In this document: positions 1 through 5,015 of the stretch, piece after piece
How the letters are laid out: every line of letters starts with the position of its first letter
Numbering within the stretch: the stretch's first letter is position 1
Assembly (NCBI GenBank): GCA_049589355.1
Contig: JBAWAP010000126.1
Span: forward strand, 1 to 15,504
Reading direction: 5' to 3'
Source: JBAWAP01 sp049589355
GTDB taxonomy: Bacteria > Chloroflexota > Anaerolineae > VGOG01
DNA length: 15,504 nt
Notes under the pieces: model-generated
Database searches by the model: none
Seen by the model: the letters and a program-made list of their open reading frames with translations, nothing else
Told to the model about the DNA's origin: nothing
Position numbers and translations under genes: made by a program

Positions 1-35
1 GGCTTGGGTTTTGGCTTCGATGCCGTTCTACCCAT
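1..35 (-). CDS. Start of a divergent gene of unknown function (partial)
   Basis: On the minus strand an ATG at 35-33 opens a frame reading MGRTASKPKPK before the window edge. A GGAGGG Shine-Dalgarno sequence (plus-strand 43-48) lies seven bases upstream, which is why I call a start here. The visible residues are Lys/Pro-rich and do not identify a family. A weak TATAAA-like box lies further upstream on the minus strand. The alternative is that positions 1-66 are the tail of a plus-strand gene (that frame is open to a TGA), which would better explain the plus-strand terminator at 177-206. Only eleven whole codons are visible, so the call is tentative. Confidence 0.35.
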   Translation of the reverse strand, partial: MGRTASKPKPK

Positions 36-176
36 GGTGAGTCCCTCCGGGCAAAGAATAGGTTGACAGCACCCCTTTATACCCGGAAGACCCATTTTAG
101 TCCAGGCGGGCTGCTCTCCTGGTCTGAAAGTTCAAAATCAGCTTAAGTTGACACTAATGAAAGAGTAGAGACCAAG

Positions 177-206
177 GCCGCTCTTGCCAAGGGCGGCTTT
201 TTATTT
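177..206 (+). terminator. Rho-independent terminator
   Basis: The arms 177-185 and 189-197 pair over eight to nine base pairs with one G-U wobble and a 3-5 base loop. Five T, one A and three T follow directly. The T tract lies only on the plus-strand side, so it stops rightward transcription. No convincing plus-strand gene is visible just upstream. It abuts the promoter at 205-233 and insulates the operon that follows. Confidence 0.75.
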
Positions 207-233
207 GCCTCCTTATGCAGCCGATGGTATAAT
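205..233 (+). promoter_or_regulatory. Sigma-70 type promoter of the recO-glyQS operon
   Basis: A TTGCCT -35 box (205-210, four of six matches to consensus) and a perfect TATAAT -10 box (228-233) are separated by 17 bases. Transcription would start near 240, some 27 bases before the ATG at 267. No other promoter of similar quality was noticed before 4851, so it probably serves all four genes up to glyQS. Confidence 0.75.
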
Positions 234-266
234 TAAACTCAACTGGAAGAGCGTGGAGAAGCGGAA

Positions 267-575
267 ATGGATCAGGTTGGGTTGAACGCCAAGATGGCTG
301 AGGTCAGGGCCCTGTGCGATGCCAAGGGATTCTCGACCGAGCCCAGCCGCATTTGGGAGATGTTGGCGCTGATTCACAGCGAAATCTCCGAGGCCAGCGA
401 CTGCTACAAAAAGGGCCTGCCCCTGGAGGCTGTGGGCGAGGAACTGATTGATGCCATCATCCGCATCCTGCACCTTCTCTCAGCTCTTGGCCTGGATGCT
501 GAGAAGCTCTACCAGGAGAAGATGGCCCAGAATTGGGAAAGGCCGTACAGGTATGGCACCGTTAGGGGAGGTTAA
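267..575 (+). CDS. MazG-like nucleotide pyrophosphohydrolase
   Basis: This 102-residue protein looks like a small all-alpha NTP pyrophosphohydrolase of the MazG superfamily, which hydrolyses nucleoside triphosphates to monophosphate and pyrophosphate, often to remove non-canonical or damaged nucleotides. The metal-binding signature is visible: E39-x2-E42 in one helix and E59-x2-D62 in the next, separated by 16 residues, as in the family's ExxE...ExxD pattern. The single-domain length fits short MazG-like proteins, not the two-domain MazG of E. coli. The ATG at 267 is preceded by GGAG (255-258) at eight bases and by a strong promoter. It is the first gene of the operon with recO and glyQS. The true substrate cannot be read from the sequence. 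Confidence 0.8.
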   Translation: MDQVGLNAKMAEVRALCDAKGFSTEPSRIWEMLALIHSEISEASDCYKKGLPLEAVGEELIDAIIRILHLLSALGLDAEKLYQEKMAQNWERPYRYGTVRGG

Positions 576-578
576 GCC

Positions 579-607
579 AATATCCAATAGCTTAGATATT
601 GGATATT
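579..607. repeat. Perfect inverted repeat between the MazG-like gene and recO
   Basis: The arms 579-589 and 597-607 are perfectly complementary over 11 bases with a 7-base loop. A second, outer pairing (575-581 with 613-619) overlaps and would compete with it. No T tract follows, so it is not a classical terminator. It ends 16 bases before the recO ATG, where no clear Shine-Dalgarno sequence is seen, so it may affect recO translation or mRNA stability. Its CCAAT-containing arms resemble the array at 3601-3680. Confidence 0.8.
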
Positions 608-623
608 AGCTGATTGGCTGGTC

Positions 624-1400
624 ATGAGACGGGAACGCCTTTACCGGACTGAGGCTATAGTGTTGAAAAGAAGTGACTTCGGCGAGGCCGATCGCTTGTT
701 GACCCTTTATACGCCCAAACTGGGCAAGATCAGGGCCATCGCCAAAGGGGTGCGCAAGCCCACCAGCCGCAAGAGCGGACACGTGGAGCTATTCACCCAC
801 AGTCAATTCCTCATCGCCAAGGGACGAAGCCTGGACATCGTGACCCAGGCCGAGACCGTCCACGCCTTCCGACCCCTGCGAGAGGACCTTTTGCGCACCA
901 CTTACGCTTACTATGCTGCTGAACTTTTGGATCTCTTTGTGGAAGAAGGGATTGAGAACTGCCCTCTCTTTGACCTGCTGTTGACCATGTTGGGTTGGCT
1001 GGGCGACGCTTCCGATCTGGATCTGACAACCCGTTTCTTCGAGTTGCGCCTTTTATTTTTGCTGGGCTATCGCCCTCAGCTCTTCCAGTGTGTTGCCTGT
1101 CGCCATCAAATCGAACCGGTGTCCAATTTCTTCAGCCCCGCCGATGGTGGTATCCTCTGTGCTCGCTGTGGCGAGAACCATCGGGGAGCACAGGAGATAA
1201 CTCTGAATGCTCTGAAGGTGTTGCGTTTCCTGCAGACCAGGGATTACGGCACTTGCTGCCGTCTTCGCCTCAGTCGCCCGCTGCATAGAGAGCTAGAAAC
1301 GATGATGTACCATTACATAACCTACATCCTGGAGCGGAATTTGAAGTCGGTGAAATTTCTCAACACCCTGCGCCGGCAACGGATAGAAACAGACGTTTAG
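624..1400 (+). CDS. recO: DNA repair protein RecO
   Basis: RecO helps load RecA onto SSB-coated single-stranded DNA in the RecF recombination pathway and anneals complementary strands, usually with RecR. The 258-residue length is normal. The N-terminal OB-fold region (about residues 1-80) opens with the typical RLYRTEAIVLKRSDFGEADR block. A helical domain follows, carrying a four-cysteine zinc site at C156, C159, C179 and C182. The ATG at 624 gives the expected N terminus but lacks a clear Shine-Dalgarno sequence and sits 16 bases after a strong hairpin, so translation may be weak or re-initiated from the upstream gene. Its place before glyQS matches the recO-glyQ-glyS order known from Firmicutes. 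The family assignment is secure. Confidence 0.95.
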   Translation: MRRERLYRTEAIVLKRSDFGEADRLLTLYTPKLGKIRAIAKGVRKPTSRKSGHVELFTHSQFLIAKGRSLDIVTQAETVHAFRPLREDLLRTTYAYYAAELLDLFVEEGIENCPLFDLLLTMLGWLGDASDLDLTTRFFELRLLFLLGYRPQLFQCVACRHQIEPVSNFFSPADGGILCARCGENHRGAQEITLNALKVLRFLQTRDYGTCCRLRLSRPLHRELETMMYHYITYILERNLKSVKFLNTLRRQRIETDV

Positions 1401-1423
1401 CGTCCGAAGGTATGTGGGCGATG

Positions 1424-1430
1424 AGGAGGT
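1424..1430 (+). promoter_or_regulatory. Ribosome binding site that decides the start at 1437
   Basis: The sequence AGGAGGT (1424-1430) touches the first in-frame ATG (1431) directly, leaving no spacer. The second ATG (1437) lies six bases downstream, a normal distance. This favours initiation at 1437, which removes two residues from the longest open frame. Confidence 0.7.
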
Positions 1431-1436
1431 ATGCAA

Positions 1437-1751
1437 ATGCCGATTTACACAACTGATGAGGTGAGCATCGAAGAGTTCACCGAGATGGTGCGCCGTCACC
1501 CGGTTAGGCTTGAGCCATTACCCGCTCGCTTCTGGGAGGACGAACGCTGGCTGTTCGAACACGTGACTGAGCTGGCACGTCAATATCCAGAACAGTGGGT
1601 AGCCATCTACCGGAAACGAGTGGTGGGTGTGGGCCGAAGCCGCAGGGAAGTACGGCAGGCTGCTGCCGAGAAGTTGGGAGATGTGGGGCCTTTGATAGTC
1701 TACCGTCTGGAGAGCAAACCCTATGTCTATGCGACTCGCCCTGCGTATTGA
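1437..1751 (+). CDS. DUF5678-type small protein
   Basis: This 104-residue protein resembles the DUF5678 group, small proteins of unknown function. The recognisable block is at about residues 46-90: a helix ending in Tyr-Pro, then a strand pair containing EQWVAIYRKRVVGVG, a Glu/Arg-rich helix and a final strand ending LIVYRLE. No catalytic motif, signal peptide or membrane segment is visible. The ATG at 1437 is preferred over 1431 because of the ribosome binding site spacing. The gene lies 36 bases after recO and 42 bases before glyQS on the same strand, so it is probably co-transcribed with them. I do not know its role, and the family assignment rests on recall of the strand-helix pattern. 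Confidence 0.65.
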   Translation: MPIYTTDEVSIEEFTEMVRRHPVRLEPLPARFWEDERWLFEHVTELARQYPEQWVAIYRKRVVGVGRSRREVRQAAAEKLGDVGPLIVYRLESKPYVYATRPAY

Positions 1752-1793
1752 TGAGCACTCTGATCTGGAACTAGTGAGGAAACGGGAACGATT

Positions 1794-4700
1794 ATGGAAA
1801 AACCGCTGACCTTTCAAGAAGCGATCTTACGCCTGAATCAGTTCTGGGCTGACCAGGGTTGCCTCATCTGGCAGCCTTACAATGTCCAGGTTGGTGCAGG
1901 TACGATGAACCCAGCCACAGTCCTGCGAGTGCTGGGGCCGGAGCCTTGGAACGTAGCCTACGTCGAGCCTTCGGTTCGCCCCGCCGATGGACGCTATGGC
2001 GAGAACCCCAACCGCTGGCAGCAGTGGTATCAATACCAGGTTATCCTCAAGCCGGATCCAGGCAACCCTCAGGAGATCTACCTGGACAGCCTGGAGGCCC
2101 TGGGCATCAACCGTCGCGAGCACGACATCCGCTTTGTGGGGGACAACTGGGAAGCGCCAGCCCTGGGAGCCTGGGGCCTGGGTTGGGAGGTTTGGCTCGA
2201 CGGGCAGGAGATCACCCAGTTCACGTATTTCCAACAGGCTGGAGGCTTTTCCCTTGACCCTGTCTCAGTGGAGATTACCTACGGTTTGGAACGCATCATG
2301 CTGCCATTGCAGGGGGTGCGAGGTTTCACCGAAATCGAGTGGCTCAACAGCCTCACCTACGGCGACGTCTTTCTTCAAAGCGAGATTGAACACTGTATCT
2401 ACAACTTTGAGCAGGCTGACGTAGAGAGATTGACGCAGCTTTACAATCTGTTCGAGGCCGAGGCGGAGAATGCTCTGGGGAGGGGTTTGGTCATCCCTGC
2501 TCACGATTATGTCCTTAAGTGCTCCCATACCTTCAACGTGCTGGACGCCCGTGGCGCTATCGGGGTCACTGAACGGGCCAGGTACTTTGCCAGGATGCGG
2601 GAGCTGGCCCGCCGCGTGGTTGAGGCGTATGTGAAGCAGCGACAGGAAATGGGGTTTCCGTTGCTGGCAAGGGAGCAAGGGAGCAAGGGAGCAAGGGAGC
2701 AGGGGAGCAAGGGGACAGAGCCCCTGCGACTCTGCGACCCTGCGACCTTGCTCCTTGAGATCGGGACCGAGGAGTTGCCAGCGAGCGATCTTTCCTCTGC
2801 TGTTGTCCAACTGGAGGAACTCACGCCCAAGCTGTTAGCCGAGGCGCGATTGGAGCACGGCCGGATTCAGGTTATGGGCACGCCCCGGCGCCTCGTCGTC
2901 TACGTCGAGAACCTGGCTGCTAGACAGCGCGACGAGGAAAGGTTGGTTAAAGGGCCGCCGGCGAAGGTGGCCTTCGACGAAAAGGGGCGCCCCACTCAAG
3001 CGGCTCAAGGCTTTGCTAAGGGCCAAGGAGTGGCTGTTGAGAGCCTGGAGGTTCGCGAATTGGATAGTGGCCAGTACGTTGTCGCTGTCAGGGTGGAGAA
3101 GGGGCAACCAGCGGCTGAAGTGCTGACGACCCTTCTGCCCAACCTGATCGCCAGCCTGCGCTTTCCCCTCTCCATGCGCTGGAACGCCACTAACGTGGCC
3201 TTCTCTCGCCCCATCCGCTGGATCGTGGCCCTCCTGGGCGATCACGTCATCCCCTTCGAGTACGCGGGCGTAAGGAGTGGCCGCACCTCGCGAGGACTCA
3301 GGCCTCTGCGCGCGCCTGAGATCGTGATCCAGAGGGCTGAGGACTACTTCGCCCTCATGGATGCCAATGACATCGTGGTTGACGGGGAAAAGCGGCGCCA
3401 GATGATCCGCGAGCAGGTGGATAAGCTGGCCACCGAGGTGGGCGGTCGGATCCCCGATGATCCGGCTCTCTTGGACGAGGTGACCAATCTGGTCGAGTAC
3501 CCCACAGCCCTCCTAGGTGCCTTCGACCCGGAATACCTGAAACTCCCCCAAGATGTGCTCATCACCGTGATGAAGAAGCACCAACGGTATTTTCCGATAG
3601 TTGGTAAATTGGTAAATTGGGAAACTGGTAAATTGGGAACCAATCTACCAATCTACCAATCTACCAATCTACTTCCCTACTTCATCGCCGTGCGCAACGG
3701 AGATGACGAGCACCTGGACATCGTGCGGCACGGCAACGAGGAGGTGCTTCGGGCCCGCTTCGCCGACGCCGATTTCTTCTACAAGGCGGACACGGGCAGG
3801 GTGCTGGAGGAATTCCTGCCTCGTCTGGATACCTTGACCTTCCAGGAAAAACTGGGCTCGATGCTGGATAAGGTGAGACGGCTAGAACGGCTCGTCCCGC
3901 GCCTGGGCGAGATGGTGGGGCTCTCGGACCAGGAAATGGCCGCGGCCCAGCGGGCGGCCCATCTTTGCAAGGCCGACTTGGTCACCCAAATGGTGATCGA
4001 GTTCACATCGTTACAGGGGGCGATGGGGCGGGAGTACGCCTTGCTCTCCGGTGAGGACCCTGCCGTCGCCCAGGCCATTTTCGAGCACTATCTGCCCCAC
4101 TTTGTCGGTGATCAGATCCCCGAAACCTTGCCGGGCATGGTCGTGGGGCTGGCCGACCGGCTGGACAGCTTAGCAGGCCTTTTCTCAGTCGGCCTGAAAC
4201 CCACTGGCTCAGCCGACCCCTATGGCCTGAGGCGAGCGGCCTTGGGCATCGTCCAGGTGCTGATCGAGCGAACACTCTCTTTTGATTTGAGGGAAGGGCT
4301 GCGGAAGGCAGCGGAGCTTCTTCCAGTGCCAGTTAGTGAGGCGAAGCTGGCCGAGGTGCTGGCTTTCATCGGGCAGCGGCTGCGGGGTTTGCTCTTGGAA
4401 GCGGGTTTCCGGTACGATTTGGTAGATGCGGTCTTAGCAGAACGAGGCGATAACCCCTACCTCGCTTACCAGACCGTGGCCGAGTTCGCCCCCTGGGTCG
4501 AGCGAGATGATTGGATGGAGATCCTGTGGGCCTACAGCCGCAGCGTGCGCATCGTGCGTGAATTCGAGACCACCTTCCCACTGGATCCGGCTAAGCTCGT
4601 TGAGCCAGCCACTCAACGCCTCTATGAAGCTTACCTGGTCTGCCGCGACCAGGTGGGTCCTGAGAGCAACGTCAACACGCTGCTTACCGGCTTCAAGCCG

Positions 4701-4847
4701 ATGGTGGAGCCCATTAACACCTTCTTCGACGACGTGCTGGTAATGACCGAGGACAAGGGGCTTCGAGAGAACCGCCTGGCCCTCTTACAGCGCATCGCCG
4801 CCTTAACGAAGGGAATCGTGGATTTGACCAGGGTGGAGGGATTTTAA
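1794..4847 (+). CDS. glyQS: Glycyl-tRNA synthetase, fused alpha and beta subunits
   Basis: The enzyme charges tRNA-Gly with glycine in the cytoplasm. Most bacteria with this type have separate GlyQ and GlyS chains; here one 1017-residue chain carries both, as in Chlamydia and some other phyla. Residues 1-290 are the alpha (catalytic) part, with FQEAILRLNQFWADQGC at the start and the active-site block FVGDNWEAPALGAWGLGWE at about 115-133. The beta part begins near residue 319 (LLLEIGTEELPASD) and runs to the end, with the conserved RFPLSMRW and SRPIRWIVALLG blocks. Two repeat-derived segments are carried in frame. One forms the alpha-beta linker (about 292-320, EQGSKG repeats). The other lengthens a loop in the beta part between MKKHQRYFP and LLPYFIAVRNG by roughly 17 residues. 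GGGA at 1784-1787 lies six bases before the ATG. Confidence 0.96.
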   Translation: MEKPLTFQEAILRLNQFWADQGCLIWQPYNVQVGAGTMNPATVLRVLGPEPWNVAYVEPSVRPADGRYGENPNRWQQWYQYQVILKPDPGNPQEIYLDSLEALGINRREHDIRFVGDNWEAPALGAWGLGWEVWLDGQEITQFTYFQQAGGFSLDPVSVEITYGLERIMLPLQGVRGFTEIEWLNSLTYGDVFLQSEIEHCIYNFEQADVERLTQLYNLFEAEAENALGRGLVIPAHDYVLKCSHTFNVLDARGAIGVTERARYFARMRELARRVVEAYVKQRQEMGFPLLAREQGSKGAREQGSKGTEPLRLCDPATLLLEIGTEELPASDLSSAVVQLEELTPKLLAEARLEHGRIQVMGTPRRLVVYVENLAARQRDEERLVKGPPAKVAFDEKGRPTQAAQGFAKGQGVAVESLEVRELDSGQYVVAVRVEKGQPAAEVLTTLLPNLIASLRFPLSMRWNATNVAFSRPIRWIVALLGDHVIPFEYAGVRSGRTSRGLRPLRAPEIVIQRAEDYFALMDANDIVVDGEKRRQMIREQVDKLATEVGGRIPDDPALLDEVTNLVEYPTALLGAFDPEYLKLPQDVLITVMKKHQRYFPIVGKLVNWETGKLGTNLPIYQSTNLLPYFIAVRNGDDEHLDIVRHGNEEVLRARFADADFFYKADTGRVLEEFLPRLDTLTFQEKLGSMLDKVRRLERLVPRLGEMVGLSDQEMAAAQRAAHLCKADLVTQMVIEFTSLQGAMGREYALLSGEDPAVAQAIFEHYLPHFVGDQIPETLPGMVVGLADRLDSLAGLFSVGLKPTGSADPYGLRRAALGIVQVLIERTLSFDLREGLRKAAELLPVPVSEAKLAEVLAFIGQRLRGLLLEAGFRYDLVDAVLAERGDNPYLAYQTVAEFAPWVERDDWMEILWAYSRSVRIVREFETTFPLDPAKLVEPATQRLYEAYLVCRDQVGPESNVNTLLTGFKPMVEPINTFFDDVLVMTEDKGLRENRLALLQRIAALTKGIVDLTRVEGF
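2667..2754. repeat. 8-bp-period palindromic array in the glyQS linker
   Basis: Eleven consecutive 8-base units lie in register. Six are GCAAGGGA or near variants (2667-2714), one is a spacer (2715-2722), three are CTGCGAC-type (2723-2746), and a closing unit (2747-2754) reverses the first motif. GGAGCAAGG in the left half is complementary to CCTTGCTCC at 2746-2754. An inner hairpin pairs GGGG (2711-2714) with CCCC (2721-2724). It encodes the EQGSKG-rich linker between the alpha and beta parts. Confidence 0.9.
3601..3680. repeat. 8-bp-period palindromic array inside the beta part of glyQS
   Basis: Ten consecutive 8-base units lie in register: five TTGGTAAA-type units (3601-3640), four identical CAATCTAC units (3641-3672) and a variant (3673-3680). 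GGTAAATTGG of the left half pairs with CCAATCTACC of the right half at nine of ten positions, so the whole is an imperfect palindrome. It is translated as part of glyQS and lengthens a loop that is short in ordinary GlyS. It has the same architecture as 2667-2754 but a different motif. Confidence 0.9.
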
Positions 4848-4850
4848 ACC

Positions 4851-4879
4851 TTGCCAAGATCGGCTGATGGCGATATAAT
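4851..4879 (+). promoter_or_regulatory. Sigma-70 type promoter of ppdK
   Basis: TTGCCA (4851-4856, five of six consensus) and a perfect TATAAT (4874-4879) are 17 bases apart, starting three bases after the glyQS stop codon. Transcription would start near 4886, giving a leader of about 130 bases before the ppdK ATG. It suggests ppdK can be expressed independently of glyQS. Confidence 0.75.
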
Positions 4880-4889
4880 TCAGGTAAGG

Positions 4890-4994
4890 ATGATGATGTT
4901 CCGCTTCACCATTGATGTGGCCTCCTCCACCCTGGGCAAGGAGGAGGCTGAGACATGGATCAGGGACAAGGCAATCAGATTGAACTCATATTAA
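4890..4994 (+). CDS. Possible 34-residue leader ORF upstream of ppdK
   Basis: Three tandem ATG codons (4890-4898) open a frame of 34 codons ending at TAA 4992-4994, reading MMMFRFTIDVASSTLGKEEA and 14 further residues. The start lies only about four bases after the predicted transcription start, so it would be almost leaderless. The strong ppdK ribosome binding site follows its stop. It could be a leader peptide, a decayed gene or chance. I do not recognise the product. It overlaps the hairpin at 4920-4948. Confidence 0.25.
   Translation: MMMFRFTIDVASSTLGKEEAETWIRDKAIRLNSY
4920..4948 (+). promoter_or_regulatory. Leader hairpin of ppdK with a buried Shine-Dalgarno-like arm
   Basis: GCCTCCTCC (4920-4928) and GGAGGAGGC (4940-4948) form a perfect nine-base-pair stem with an 11-base loop. 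The right arm contains a GGAGGA sequence nine bases before an ATG at 4955. That ATG opens a 29-codon frame which runs over the ppdK start in another phase. The stem would hide this ribosome binding site when folded. It lies within the predicted 5' leader. A regulatory role is inference. Confidence 0.45.
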
Positions 4995-5015
4995 AACTTA
5001 GGAGGTTGAATCAGC

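Noticed and set aside
63..153. Two perfect TTGACA boxes (63-68 and 148-153) as promoters
   Set aside because: Neither has a -10-like hexamer at 16-18 bases downstream.
579..607. The hairpin before recO as a terminator
   Set aside because: No T tract follows on either strand, and the downstream genes appear to belong to the same operon.
2667..3680. The repeat arrays as CRISPR arrays
   Set aside because: The units are 8 bases with no spacers, lie inside a coding frame, and no cas gene is near.
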